Shown: piece after piece, positions 27,758-36,973 of the stretch
Position numbering within the stretch: the stretch's first letter is position 1
Layout of the letters: each line of letters starts with the position of its first letter
From: an uncultured Blautia sp.
Lineage (GTDB): Bacteria > Bacillota > Clostridia > Lachnospirales > Lachnospiraceae
Direction: 5' to 3'
DNA: 64,000 nucleotides
Assembly: GCA_934373235.1 (NCBI GenBank)
Contig: CAKROW010000003.1
Coordinates: forward strand, 58,387 to 122,386
Notes under the pieces: generated by a model
Databases searched by the model: none
Seen by the model: only the letters and a program-made list of their open reading frames with translations
Told to the model about the DNA's origin: nothing
Made by a program: the position numbers and the translations under genes

Positions 27758-27866
27758 ACGACAGATGCCTCCCTCATAATTTTCTATTATACCTCTGTCC
27801 AGAGTTCTGCTCTTTAAAGCCGTAGGTTTATTGTAGCAGACTCCCTACCTGACGTCAACAGAAAAA

Positions 27867-27912
27867 GCACCATATATAGTGTCCGTTTTGTTCAGAGTAC
27901 TATATATGGTGC
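27867..27912 (-). promoter_or_regulatory. Paired NrdR boxes upstream of the second nrdD
   Basis: Boxes at 27867-27882 (core CCATATATAG) and 27897-27912 (core CTATATATGG) are spaced 30 bases centre to centre, three helical turns, as expected for NrdR oligomers. Confidence 0.8.
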
Positions 27913-27952
27913 TCAATCTATCATTTTGTAAAACAGCCGACCCATTCCTGTC

Positions 27953-29188
27953 CTAAACGACTTTGGGGTATATTTCTCTTGGAACCCTTGCTTTTACAGC
28001 GATCCCAGCCTCTGTATACTCTTCCTCAAGAAGCTGTCCGTATTCCCGGATCAACTGGATCTTTCCTGCTTCTCCGTAAGGGAAAAGACGTTCCATATAA
28101 ATCTGTCCTTCTTCCAGAAGCCTGCCCAGAAGCGCCTTGAATACATCCAGCCCTTCTCCTGTACGGGCAGAAATCTTTAAGGTATGATCTGCACGGATAT
28201 CACGTAAGGCTTCTCCCTCTGCCCTGTCCTGCTTGTTAAAAAGCGTAATGGTCTTTTTGCCCAGGGCGCCAAGCTCTTTCAGTGTCTCGTACACAACATG
28301 CATCTGCATTTCAGCCTGGGGGTTGGATGCGTCCACAACGTGTACGATATAATCCGCATATTTTGCTTCCTCAAGGGTACTCTTAAATGCCTCTACCAGA
28401 TTGTGGGGAAGCTTGCGGATAAAGCCTACTGTATCTGTGAGAAGGATCTGCTGCCCGTCATCCAGAGTCAGAACCCTTGTTGTAGGATCCAGGGTTGCAA
28501 ACAGCTTGTCCTCAGAAAGAACTTCTGCTCCTGTCAGCGTGTTCAGAAGCGTAGATTTACCGGCATTGGTATATCCCACTATGGCTGCAGTTCTGATATT
28601 TCCCTCAGCTCTTCTGGAACGAATCAGATCCCTGTGCTTCTCCACCTGCGCCAGCTCCTGCTTCAGTGCAGAAATACGGTTTCGGATCAGACGCCTGTCT
28701 GTCTCCAGTTTTTTCTCGCCCGGGCCTCGTGTACCGATCCCGCCTCCCAGACGCGAAAGAGAAGAACGAAGGCCTACCAGACGTGCGGAACGGTAACGGA
28801 GCTGCGCCAGCTCTACCTGTATCTTGCCCTCGCTTGTCACCGCTCTTTTTGCAAAAATATCAAGGATCAGAAGAGTACGGTCCATGACTTTACATTCCAG
28901 CTCACGCTCCAGATTATTCATCTGTGCAGGTGACAGCTCGTCATCACAGATCACGCCATTGGCATCCAGCGCTGCCAGAAGCCCTCTCACTTCCTCGATC
29001 TTGCCCTTTCCTATATAGGTGGCCGGATGTATGGCCTCCCTGTTCTGGATGATCCTTCCTGCAACCACTGCACCTGCTGTAGCTGCCAGCTCTCCAAGCT
29101 CATCCAGGGATTCGTTCATATCATCCCCGTCACCTGCCTGGACTCCTACCAGGATCACCCTCTCTTCTGTCTCATAGAAATATTCCAT
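27953..29188 (-). CDS. hflX: Ribosome-associated GTPase HflX
   Basis: 411 residues. The N-terminal HflX domain (GRIIQNREAIHPATYIGKGK) and Gly-rich linker (LGGGIGTRGPGEKKLE) are followed by the GTPase core: G1 GYTNAGKST, G3 DTVGF, G4 NKQD. HflX splits or rescues stalled 70S ribosomes. It starts 12 bases after the TPR lipoprotein gene, so the glmM-TPR-hflX genes probably share a transcript. Confidence 0.96.
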   Translation of the reverse strand: MEYFYETEERVILVGVQAGDGDDMNESLDELGELAATAGAVVAGRIIQNREAIHPATYIGKGKIEEVRGLLAALDANGVICDDELSPAQMNNLERELECKVMDRTLLILDIFAKRAVTSEGKIQVELAQLRYRSARLVGLRSSLSRLGGGIGTRGPGEKKLETDRRLIRNRISALKQELAQVEKHRDLIRSRRAEGNIRTAAIVGYTNAGKSTLLNTLTGAEVLSEDKLFATLDPTTRVLTLDDGQQILLTDTVGFIRKLPHNLVEAFKSTLEEAKYADYIVHVVDASNPQAEMQMHVVYETLKELGALGKKTITLFNKQDRAEGEALRDIRADHTLKISARTGEGLDVFKALLGRLLEEGQIYMERLFPYGEAGKIQLIREYGQLLEEEYTEAGIAVKARVPREIYPKVV

Positions 29189-29200
29189 TCAAATTTCCTT

Positions 29201-30409
29201 TCAGCCTTCCCCGCCGTCAGAGGTACCTGCATCCTCATATACGTCTGTACCGGAACTGTCTGTACTGTCCGTACTTCCGTCCGGGGCACTTCCTGCATTG
29301 TCTGTACTTTCCTCTGCGGCAGTCACTGTGCTGTCTGCGGCACTGCTGTCTGATGTTCCTGTGGATACTCTTGTTTTCAGGAATTTTACCTCCTTCTTTG
29401 CAGCCGCATCCTCCGGGAACATATCCACGTACTCCTCTGCCTTGGTAAGGGCAGTGGCAAAATCAAGCTTCTTCTCATATGCCACGATCTCATTGAAGAG
29501 GATACTCTGCATCTCTTCTGTGGTGGCAGTGGGAAGTGCCCTGGTGATATTTGTCAGGGCAGAATCATAGTCCCCCTCCTGAATATCACAAAGTGCCAAC
29601 CCGTTATAGCCTTTGGCTGAATCACCTACAGCAGAGATGTACTGGGTATACATGGCTCTCGCGTTAGTCACGTCGTTCTGATCAAGATATACCATTCCCA
29701 GAAGGAGAAGTGCCTCTGTATTTCCGTTCCCGGAAGCTTCCAGAAGCTCACTCCTTGCATTATCATGATCATCCATATAATAATAGACACGGCCTCTGTC
29801 ACAGTGATCCTGGGCATCCTTTGCCTCTGAGGACAGGGCAGCCTCCAGATATCTGGTTCCGTCAGCTTCCATATCCTTATCCACATATGCCTCATAGATC
29901 TTGATGGCAGTATCATAGGTGGAATCCTCCCCATAAGCCTGCTTGAAATTGGAGGCAGCCTCCTCATAGGAATCCATAGCCAGCGCTACTTTTCCTGTAA
30001 GGAAATAGGTATCTGCATCCATGGAAAAATCCTCGCCAAGTGTCTGGCAGTCTGCCATGGCATCTTCATATTTCCCTGCCTTAAGCTCCGCAGTTGCCCT
30101 GTAGGAAAGAATGTCCTTTTTCAGACTGCTGCTGACTTTGTCACAGTCAAGCGCCTCTCCAAAACAGGTGATTGCATCCTCATAATTCCCCATACGGAGA
30201 TTGGCTATACCTGCTCCTCTGTAGGATTTTGCCAGGTTCACACCATTCTGCACGGAAGTCTGGTATCCTTCCAGTGCATACTGGTAACTCCCCTGTGCCA
30301 GATCATGTTCTGCCTGCTCATAGATTTTCTGTCCTTCACCGCCGCAGCCTCCCAGGAGCAATGCCCCTGAAACAGCCGCAAGGATCAGTAATGCTTTTCT
30401 TTTCTTCAT
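29201..30409 (-). CDS. TPR-repeat lipoprotein
   Basis: 402 residues from the ATG at 30409, whose AAGGA site overlaps the glmM stop codon, so translation is coupled. The N-terminus is a lipoprotein signal (LLLGGC; lipid on Cys near residue 22). At least eight tetratricopeptide-like repeats follow (patterns such as GNYEDAITCFGEALD and GDYDSALTNITRALP), ending in a Ser/Thr/Asp-rich low-complexity tail of about 60 residues. It is extracytoplasmic and probably a scaffold for envelope proteins. Its place between glmM and hflX is not explained by known function. Confidence 0.88.
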   Translation of the reverse strand: MKKRKALLILAAVSGALLLGGCGGEGQKIYEQAEHDLAQGSYQYALEGYQTSVQNGVNLAKSYRGAGIANLRMGNYEDAITCFGEALDCDKVSSSLKKDILSYRATAELKAGKYEDAMADCQTLGEDFSMDADTYFLTGKVALAMDSYEEAASNFKQAYGEDSTYDTAIKIYEAYVDKDMEADGTRYLEAALSSEAKDAQDHCDRGRVYYYMDDHDNARSELLEASGNGNTEALLLLGMVYLDQNDVTNARAMYTQYISAVGDSAKGYNGLALCDIQEGDYDSALTNITRALPTATTEEMQSILFNEIVAYEKKLDFATALTKAEEYVDMFPEDAAAKKEVKFLKTRVSTGTSDSSAADSTVTAAEESTDNAGSAPDGSTDSTDSSGTDVYEDAGTSDGGEG

Positions 30410-30417
30410 GTGCATCC

Positions 30418-31764
30418 TTATTCTACGACAAGCCCTTCGGCTTCCATAACCTTAACAACACTGTCTACATACTGATGACACAGCTCATCAGTTCCTGCCT
30501 CCACCATAACACGGATCAGAGGCTCTGTACCGCTCTCACGTACAAGGATACGTCCGTCACTTCCAAGTGCATCGGCTGCTGCCTGTACAGCTTCCGCAAC
30601 CTTCGGATTCTCTCTTGCTTCTTTCTTGTCTGCAACACGGACATTGCGAAGAAGCTGGGGATAAACCTTCATCTCTTTTGCAAGATCACATAATGTGCTC
30701 TTCTTCTCCACACATGCTTCCATGACCATAAGAGAAGTCAGGATTCCGTCTCCTGTTGCGGAATAGCGGCTGAAAATAATATGTCCGGACTGCTCTCCAC
30801 CGATGCTGTAATTATTTTTCAGCATGTTTTCGGCCACATATTTGTCACCTACTGCAGTCTGCTCATAGTCAATACCCTCCCGCTCCAGGGATTTGTAAAG
30901 CCCCAGATTGGACATAACGGTTGTTACTACTGTATTTCCGTTGAGGTGGCCTTTTTCTTTCATGTATTTGCCGCACACGTACATGATCCTGTCACCGTCG
31001 ATGATATTTCCCATATGGTCCACAGCAATACAGCGGTCAGCATCTCCGTCATATGCAAAACCTACATCCAGTCCCTTATCAAGTACATACTGTCTGAGAA
31101 CTTCAATATGAGTGGAACCACAGTTTGTGTTGATGTTGGTTCCGTTTGGATCATTGTTGATCACATAGGTTTTTGCACGAAGTGCGTCAAAAACACTCTT
31201 GGCAATGGCTGAAGAACTTCCGTTGGAGCAGTCCAGGCCAACCTTGATATTCTTAAAATCACGGCACGGAATAGAGATCAGGTGTCCGATATAACGGTTT
31301 CTTCCTGATGCAAAGTCTACTGTGCATCCGATATCCTCTCCTGTTGCCAGAGGAAGCTCCTCGATCTCTCCGTCCAGATAAGCTTCGATCCGCGCTTCAA
31401 TATCGGCAGAGATTTTCTGTCCGTTCTCATTAAGGATCTTGATACCGTTATCATAAAACGGATTATGGCTTGCAGAGATCATGATACCGCAGTCAAAATC
31501 CTCTGTGCGTACTACATAGGACACACTTGGAGTTGTAGTCACATGAAGCAGATATGCATCTGCTCCTGATGCTGTCAGTCCTGCTGCAAGGGCATACTCA
31601 AACATGTAGCTGCTTCTTCTTGTGTCCTTTCCGATGACGATCTTTGCCTTATGATCTCTTCCGTAGTACCAGCCGATATAACGGCCTACACGAAACGCAT
31701 GATCTGCTGTAAGCCGTACATTAGCTTCCCCGCGGAAACCGTCTGTTCCAAAATATTTGCCCAT
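30418..31764 (-). CDS. glmM: Phosphoglucosamine mutase
   Basis: Interconverts glucosamine-6-phosphate and glucosamine-1-phosphate for UDP-GlcNAc and peptidoglycan. The 448-residue protein has the N-terminal GTDGFRGEAN, phosphoserine loop ISASHNPFYDNG (about 100), metal loop DGDADRC (about 240), sugar loop GGEQSGHI and phosphate-binding RESGTEPLIRVMVE. AAAAGGAG precedes the ATG. It sits downstream of a nucleotidyltransferase gene in the same direction. Confidence 0.97.
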   Translation of the reverse strand: MGKYFGTDGFRGEANVRLTADHAFRVGRYIGWYYGRDHKAKIVIGKDTRRSSYMFEYALAAGLTASGADAYLLHVTTTPSVSYVVRTEDFDCGIMISASHNPFYDNGIKILNENGQKISADIEARIEAYLDGEIEELPLATGEDIGCTVDFASGRNRYIGHLISIPCRDFKNIKVGLDCSNGSSSAIAKSVFDALRAKTYVINNDPNGTNINTNCGSTHIEVLRQYVLDKGLDVGFAYDGDADRCIAVDHMGNIIDGDRIMYVCGKYMKEKGHLNGNTVVTTVMSNLGLYKSLEREGIDYEQTAVGDKYVAENMLKNNYSIGGEQSGHIIFSRYSATGDGILTSLMVMEACVEKKSTLCDLAKEMKVYPQLLRNVRVADKKEARENPKVAEAVQAAADALGSDGRILVRESGTEPLIRVMVEAGTDELCHQYVDSVVKVMEAEGLVVE

Positions 31765-31815
31765 AATGTTCTCCTTTTGCTGTTCACATCTTATCCGGTC
31801 TTCTGAAAAAAAATC

Positions 31816-32733
31816 CTACTGATACAGTCCCTCAGGATATACGCCTGCATCTGTAAGCTTCTTAAATGCAGCCTGAACAGATGCCTTATCCTCCTGGTAT
31901 GTAACTCCAAACCACTCATCTTTTGTCTCAAGAACATCTACCGCTGCCTTTCCGGAATGGATAAGCTGGTCGATCAGCTCAGGAAGAAGGTACTCTTTCT
32001 TGATATCTCCTTCTTTGACATTGCCTAAGAACTCTGTAAATCCCTTTTCAAGGATTTCCATAAACTCCGGTGTGAGTCCCCACATATTCATGGAAACAAG
32101 ACATTTCACATCCAGAGATGTGGCAGTTCCGTCGTCAGCTCTCTCCTCTGCACCCTCTGCAGTTTTGTAAATGTTATGTGTCTCTGTAACGCCTGTAAGC
32201 TTGCCGTCCTCAATGTGGCATACGCCTCTTGTAACACTTCCGTTGTCACTTAAAGTATTTCCAAGGCGGAATCCTGCCATGCAGATATGCATAACGCCAT
32301 CCTGCGGCTGCTCTGATACAAGATAGTCATGAACCTTTACGTATGCTTCTTTTCCGTAATAGTCATCTGCATTAATAACAGCAAATGGCTCGGAAAGAAC
32401 TTTCTTTGCTGCAAGGACTGCATGTCCTGTTCCCCATGGTTTGGTACGGTCTGCCGGTTTTGTGAATCCCTCCGGAAGATCATCGATCTCCTGGAATGCA
32501 TACTCTACCTCAACGATACCGGAGATACGGTCTCCGATAACTTTTTTGAATTCTTCCTCAAGATCCCTGCGGATAATAAATACAACTTTGTTAAATCCTG
32601 CCTCAATAGCGTCATGGATGGAATAATCCATGATGATCTCACCTTTCGGTCCTACCGGTGCAAGCTGTTTGATCCCCTTTCCAAAGCGGCTTCCGATTCC
32701 CGCTGCCATGATTACAAGTGCTGTCTTTTTCAT
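31816..32733 (-). CDS. Sugar-phosphate nucleotidyltransferase family protein
   Basis: 305 residues with an NTP-transferase fold: MAAGIGSRFGKGIKQL (nucleotide loop), VINADDYYG (metal Asp) and a C-terminal extension (LETKDEWFGVTYQEDK). The family makes NDP-sugars or related NDP-alcohols; a GlmU-like acetyltransferase domain is absent, so this is not GlmU. Next to glmM an envelope sugar role is likely. The exact substrate is not clear. AGGAGG lies upstream. Confidence 0.85.
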   Translation of the reverse strand: MKKTALVIMAAGIGSRFGKGIKQLAPVGPKGEIIMDYSIHDAIEAGFNKVVFIIRRDLEEEFKKVIGDRISGIVEVEYAFQEIDDLPEGFTKPADRTKPWGTGHAVLAAKKVLSEPFAVINADDYYGKEAYVKVHDYLVSEQPQDGVMHICMAGFRLGNTLSDNGSVTRGVCHIEDGKLTGVTETHNIYKTAEGAEERADDGTATSLDVKCLVSMNMWGLTPEFMEILEKGFTEFLGNVKEGDIKKEYLLPELIDQLIHSGKAAVDVLETKDEWFGVTYQEDKASVQAAFKKLTDAGVYPEGLYQ

Positions 32734-32781
32734 GTTACGTTTCCTCCTGAATTAAAATAATTATATTTATGCTGTTCTCTA

Positions 32782-33858
32782 TTATGCCTCTTCATTAAGT
32801 CTGGTCAGCTTCACAGCCTGGTCTGCTGCGATCAGGCTGTCAATGATCTCATTAAGATCTCCGTTTAAGATACTGTCAAGACGGTGCAGGGTAAGCTTGA
32901 TCCTGTGGTCTGTAACACGTCCCTGCGGGAAATTATAGGTACGGATCTTCTCGGAACGGTCTCCTGTACCGATCTGGCTTCTTCTTGCCTCAGCTTCCGC
33001 ATCATGCTGCTTGGCAAGCTCCATCTCATAAAGACGGGAGCGAAGTACACGGAGAGCCTTGTCCTTGTTCTTAAGCTGTGATTTCTCATCCTGGCAGGAA
33101 ATAACGATTCCTGTTGGAATATGTGTAAGACGTACAGCAGAGTCTGTTGTATTGACACACTGTCCACCGTTTCCGGATGCACGGAACACATCAAACTTAC
33201 ACTCGTTCAGATCAAGATGGAAATCGATCTCCTCAGCTTCCGGCATAATGGCAACTGTACATGTGGATGTATGGATCCTTCCGCCTGACTCTGTCTCAGG
33301 CACACGCTGTACACGGTGTACACCACTCTCATATTTCAGTCTGGAGTATGCTCCCTCACCTTTGATCATAAAGGTAACTTCCTTGAAACCGCCGATACCG
33401 TTCTCATTAAGGCTGAGCATCTCTGTGCGCCATCCAAGGGATTCTGCATACTTCACATACATACGGTAGATCTCCGCTGCAAAAAGCGCTGCCTCATCTC
33501 CGCCTGCGCCTGCACGGATCTCCACGATAACGTTCTTGCTGTCATTGGGGTCCTTTGGAAGAAGAAGGATCTTAAGCTCATGCTCCAGCTCCTCCACCCT
33601 CTTCCTGGCATCGGAGAGCTCTTCCTTAAGCATCTCGCGCATCTCCTCATCCTTCTCGCCCTCCAGCATGGAAAGACTGTCCTCGATAGTCTCTTTGTTC
33701 TTTTTATATTCTTTATATGCATCTACGATCGGCTGCAGATCGCTCTGTTCCTTCATAAGCCTTTGAAAGCGCGCCGGATCATCAGTCACTCCCGGCTCTC
33801 CCAGCTCATTAAGAAGCTCTTCAAAGCGTATCAGCAGATCATCCAGTCTGTCAAACAT
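32782..33858 (-). CDS. prfA: Peptide chain release factor 1
   Basis: Reads UAA and UAG stop codons and triggers peptide release. The 358-residue protein has the PxT recognition tripeptide as PET (RVQRVPETES) and the catalytic GGQ in RASGNGGQCVN, where many bacteria have GAGGQHVN. The glutamine is the site methylated by PrmC, whose gene lies immediately upstream and overlaps by eight bases. AGGAGG precedes the ATG. Confidence 0.97.
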   Translation of the reverse strand: MFDRLDDLLIRFEELLNELGEPGVTDDPARFQRLMKEQSDLQPIVDAYKEYKKNKETIEDSLSMLEGEKDEEMREMLKEELSDARKRVEELEHELKILLLPKDPNDSKNVIVEIRAGAGGDEAALFAAEIYRMYVKYAESLGWRTEMLSLNENGIGGFKEVTFMIKGEGAYSRLKYESGVHRVQRVPETESGGRIHTSTCTVAIMPEAEEIDFHLDLNECKFDVFRASGNGGQCVNTTDSAVRLTHIPTGIVISCQDEKSQLKNKDKALRVLRSRLYEMELAKQHDAEAEARRSQIGTGDRSEKIRTYNFPQGRVTDHRIKLTLHRLDSILNGDLNEIIDSLIAADQAVKLTRLNEEA

Positions 33859-34750
33859 GTATTTCCTCCTGCATTGTTGTTTTCTTTTTCCCGATCACCA
33901 CCCGGTCCAGTCCTGCAAGGTCTTTGATAACTCTCACATTTCCGAAATCGGCCTTCTCCATTATCTTACTGACCGCACTGCCCTGTGCACAGCCGATCTC
34001 ATAGAGAAGCCAGCCCTCCGGCTTTAAATACTTTCCTGCACCTTCGGTGATCTTTCTGTAAAAATAAAGTCCATCCTCCATTCCGTCCAGCGCAAGCCTT
34101 GGATCGTGAAGGCGTACCTCATCCATAAGTCTGTCTATTTCTTCTGTCTCGATATAAGGCGGATTTGAGATAAGGATATCATATTTTGCACCGGGTTTTC
34201 CACCCTTTTCACAAAAACATTCTGCCGAAAACAGATCACTTTCCACAAATTCCGCCCTTTTATCCACCTGGAGAGCCGCAGCATTTCTTTTTGCCACCTT
34301 AAGGGCATCCCCGGAAATATCCACTGCTCTTCCCCGAGCATCAGGTTTTTCCAGGAGAAGGCTTATAAGGATACACCCTGAGCCGGTGCACATATCAAGG
34401 ATCTGCGGGGCTTCTTTTCCTTCAAGACATTTCAGCCCTTCCTCCACAAGCACCTCTGTATCCTGCCTTGGCACCAGCACATTTTCATCCACATAAAATT
34501 CATATCCCATAAAAAAAGCCTGGTGCGTCAGATGCTGTAAAGGGATGTGCCTGCTCCGCTTCTCTGTTAATGCCAGATAAGCTGCTGCTTTCTCATCGTC
34601 AACATTCTCATCGCTGTGCGCAAAATACCAGGCACGGTTTTTTCCGGTAGTATATTCCAGAAGGAGCCAGGCATCCAGCCCGGCTTCTTCGATGTGACTC
34701 TTCTCAAGTATTGTCCTGCCTTTTTCCAGAAGAGACTTAAACGTTTCCAT
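33851..34750 (-). CDS. prmC: Release factor glutamine methyltransferase
   Basis: SAM-dependent methyltransferase that modifies the GGQ glutamine of release factors. Visible: the SAM loop ILDMCTGSGCI and the catalytic NPPY in ISNPPYIETEEID. I start at the ATG at 34750 (GGAG seven bases upstream; 299 residues); an earlier ATG lies at 34783 without a clear site. It overlaps the DUF1385 gene by 14 bases and prfA by eight, so this is one operon. Confidence 0.95.
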   Translation of the reverse strand: METFKSLLEKGRTILEKSHIEEAGLDAWLLLEYTTGKNRAWYFAHSDENVDDEKAAAYLALTEKRSRHIPLQHLTHQAFFMGYEFYVDENVLVPRQDTEVLVEEGLKCLEGKEAPQILDMCTGSGCILISLLLEKPDARGRAVDISGDALKVAKRNAAALQVDKRAEFVESDLFSAECFCEKGGKPGAKYDILISNPPYIETEEIDRLMDEVRLHDPRLALDGMEDGLYFYRKITEGAGKYLKPEGWLLYEIGCAQGSAVSKIMEKADFGNVRVIKDLAGLDRVVIGKKKTTMQEEIHV

Positions 34751-35720
34751 GGTCTTCTCCCTCTTTCGGAACATCCAGGCCAAATTCTTCCTTTAGATAT
34801 GCACGCCAGTCAAAGACTGCCTCAACTGCCCTGATAGCTACCTCAGCCATATCAGCGTCAGGCTCCCTGGTTGTGAATTTTTGCATTGCCATTCCCGGCT
34901 TGCTCATAATATCTGCAAATCTGCTGTCTGTTCTTCCTGCCCACTGGATGATCTCAAAGGAGATCCCTGCGACAACCGGCACCATAAGAAGGCGGCCAAA
35001 CAATCTTACCCAGTAAAACGGCACCAGCACAAACACAAAGTGGAGCACAATACTTACCAGCATGACCAGAAAAAGGAAGCTGGTTCCGCAGCGTCTGTGA
35101 AGCCTGGAGCTTGCCAGTACATTCTCCACAGTAAGAGGCATCCCGTGTTCCACACAGTTGATACATTTATGTTCAGCTCCATGATACATGAAGGTTCTCT
35201 GGATATCCTTCATCCTTGAAATAAGAAGCATGTAACCAAGAAACAGTGCCAGCTTCACAAAAGCCTCCGCAACAGTGACTGCAAACTCTGACGCTCCGAT
35301 CTTTCGGATCAGGCTTGCCAGCGCATAGGGAAGCAGCATAAAGGCAGCAATGGAAACCACGATGGAAACAGCAACCGTCACATAAAGAAGCAGCTTGAAA
35401 AGCTTATCTTCTTTGGCCTTATTTGCAGAACGCTCCTCCTCTGTAAGGGCAGCCTTCTTCTTTGCTTCCTCCTCATCCCCTGCGATCTCTGCGGAATACA
35501 TCAGACACTTGGTACCTACCACCAGAGAATCCACGAAGCTTACCACACCACGGATAATGGGTTTTTTCAGAAATCCGGCATTTCCGAAAATACACTTGTA
35601 GTCTTCGACTTTAACTTCGATTTCCTTGTCCGGACGACGCACAGCTATGGAATATTTATCCTTATGGCGCATCATAATGCCTTCCATAACTGCCTGTCCG
35701 CCAATATTAGATGGCTTCAT
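34737..35720 (-). CDS. DUF1385 family membrane protein (YqhQ-like)
   Basis: 327 residues with the family-defining N-terminus NIGGQAVMEGIMMRHKDKYSIAVR, a cytosolic segment, then about four transmembrane helices and a C-terminal soluble tail. The conserved HGAEHKCINCVEHG stretch suggests a metal or redox site. Molecular role unknown. Co-occurrence with rpmE, prmC and prfA is common in Clostridia. AGGAG lies upstream. Confidence 0.88.
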   Translation of the reverse strand: MKPSNIGGQAVMEGIMMRHKDKYSIAVRRPDKEIEVKVEDYKCIFGNAGFLKKPIIRGVVSFVDSLVVGTKCLMYSAEIAGDEEEAKKKAALTEEERSANKAKEDKLFKLLLYVTVAVSIVVSIAAFMLLPYALASLIRKIGASEFAVTVAEAFVKLALFLGYMLLISRMKDIQRTFMYHGAEHKCINCVEHGMPLTVENVLASSRLHRRCGTSFLFLVMLVSIVLHFVFVLVPFYWVRLFGRLLMVPVVAGISFEIIQWAGRTDSRFADIMSKPGMAMQKFTTREPDADMAEVAIRAVEAVFDWRAYLKEEFGLDVPKEGEDHGNV

Positions 35721-35736
35721 TCATTTTCTCCTGTAG

Positions 35737-35768
35737 AAAAAAGGTTGAGATTTCCCAACCTCAACCTT
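35737..35768 (-). terminator. Terminator between rpmE and the DUF1385 gene
   Basis: AAGGTTGAG / CTCAACCTT nine-bp stem followed by TTTT on the minus strand. Confidence 0.75.
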
Positions 35769-35792
35769 CTCATTTCCTGTATTCAATATCAA

Positions 35793-35996
35793 TTATTTAT
35801 TCAGGCCGTATTTCTTGTTGAACTTATCGATACGTCCACGAGCCTGTGCTGCCTTCTGCTGTCCTGTGTAGAATGGATGGCATTTGGAACAGATCTCAAC
35901 GTGGATGTCCTGCTTAGTAGAACCTGTTACGAAAGTGTTTCCACAGTTGCATGTAACAGTTGCCTGATAGTAGTTCGGATGGATTCCTTCTCTCAT
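35793..35996 (-). CDS. rpmE: 50S ribosomal protein L31 (zinc-binding type)
   Basis: 67 residues from the ATG at 35996 (MREGIHPNYY), which has GAGGTG upstream; the GTG nine bases earlier lacks a site. The C+ form: CNCG and CSKCHPFYTG supply the zinc cysteines. In other Firmicutes rpmE follows rho directly; here a 9.9-kb prophage separates them. Its own promoter at 36069-36097 keeps it expressed. Confidence 0.96.
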   Translation of the reverse strand: MREGIHPNYYQATVTCNCGNTFVTGSTKQDIHVEICSKCHPFYTGQQKAAQARGRIDKFNKKYGLNK

Positions 35997-36068
35997 GATT
36001 TTCACCTCTCTATATTATATATTCTTATTCGTATTTATTTGACGAATTCCGATTTAAACAGCTTGCTA

Positions 36069-36097
36069 ATTATAACATAGTGTTTCATGAAATGCAA
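36069..36097 (-). promoter_or_regulatory. Promoter of rpmE
   Basis: Minus-strand TTGCAT (36092-36097), 17 bases, TATAAT (36069-36074). The -35 box ends 11 bases from the left attachment core, so the prophage insertion left it intact. Confidence 0.8.
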
Positions 36098-36107
36098 GGA
36101 TTTTATA

Positions 36108-36123
36108 AAAATTTCTGTTTTCT
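36108..36123. repeat. Left attachment core (attL)
   Basis: AAAATTTCTGTTTTCT, identical over 16 bases to 46046-46061. Joining the outer flanks restores a rho gene ending in KQKFL-stop followed at once by the rpmE promoter. Confidence 0.75.
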
Positions 36124-36511
36124 GTTTCTTGTAATATTTAATCGTACAAGAAATAAAAGAACAAAGAAAGCAGGAAAGACCGGATAAAGCGATAGGGCTA
36201 CACACAAGTAACATGGCAGTTAAGCTATTAAAGAATAGATTGAGTGTGTGAAGAATAAACATAATCCGGCAAAACAGTTGAAGAAAGTAGGAACGGCAGG
36301 ATAAGAAAGCACAGTGTTCATACTACAGGAAGAAAATGAACAGGTTGAGCCAATCAACACTTTACTCCTAAAACAAGAAGCCGTTAAGCGGAAGAATCAA
36401 CAAGCGAGAGGACACAGTACTTTGTTCTTATCTTCCCAGTCCAAACGTTTGGACTGGGGTACAAGTATTCAAGCGGAGTTTTACTATAAAAAGAAAAGGA
36501 TAGGCGAAAAC
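36124..36511 (+). other. Prophage left-end leader region
   Basis: No gene with a ribosome site is visible. It contains an inverted repeat TTTCTTGTA / TACAAGAAA (36125-36133, 36145-36153) directly beside the attachment core, purine-rich DNA, and palindrome copy 1. An open frame from 36314 reads through the palindrome into the next gene, but has no start signal. Confidence 0.5.
36435..36458. repeat. Prophage palindrome, copy 1
   Basis: Perfect 24-bp palindrome with core AGTCCAAACGTTTGGACT and CCC/GGG ends; before the first gene module. Confidence 0.95.
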
Positions 36512-36736
36512 ATGAAAATTAATGTTAATGGTTTAGGCACAATCGAAGCGTCCGGCAAAGTACTGGTTAATTTATCCTGTGCTTTTTATGTGTCATCTGA
36601 TAACCTTTTACGTTGCAATCTTTTCAAGCTTTCATTTGAGCACAAGTATTATGCAGACCAGATCACTGGTTTTCTTGATGAACAGGGCTACTTTAACAGT
36701 GAAAATCTACACCGTTATCCAGAACGCTTTAAATGA
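36512..36736 (+). CDS. Small prophage protein, 74 residues
   Basis: Begins MKINVNGLGTIEASGKVLV after AAAAGGATAGG. It is predicted to be soluble and beta-rich, with two cysteines and an FKLSFEHKYYADQITGFLDEQGY tail. Not recognised. As first gene of the left module it may act in replication or control. The reading frame is open further upstream but through the palindrome, so this ATG is preferred. Confidence 0.65.
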   Translation: MKINVNGLGTIEASGKVLVNLSCAFYVSSDNLLRCNLFKLSFEHKYYADQITGFLDEQGYFNSENLHRYPERFK

Positions 36737-36749
36737 GAGGGGGATATAA

Positions 36750-36962
36750 ATGTTCACAGCATGGATTAAAAACGAATATGGTGAGCTGGTCAAACAGTAT
36801 GATGACTGTATGAATATCTCAGTCCTCCCGGAGCGTGACATGGAATTACAGTTTCCCGATATCCTTGAAAGCATCGGGATAGCAAGCAATTACATATGTC
36901 TCATAGATTCACAAGGACGACATTTCTACCCTTTATATATCTATTCTGTAGAAATCGGATAG
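36750..36962 (+). CDS. Small prophage protein, 70 residues
   Basis: MFTAWIKNEYGELVKQYDDC onward, with AGGGGG eight bases before the ATG. Soluble, acidic, no known domain. It lies 13 bases after the previous gene and is followed 11 bases later by a small membrane protein, so all are one transcript. Confidence 0.65.
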   Translation: MFTAWIKNEYGELVKQYDDCMNISVLPERDMELQFPDILESIGIASNYICLIDSQGRHFYPLYIYSVEIG

Positions 36963-36973
36963 GGGGTGAAAAA

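Noticed and set aside
36314..36511. N-terminal extension of the first prophage gene
   Set aside because: Starts at a GTG without a ribosome site and encodes the palindrome; the ATG at 36512 has AAAAGGA upstream.
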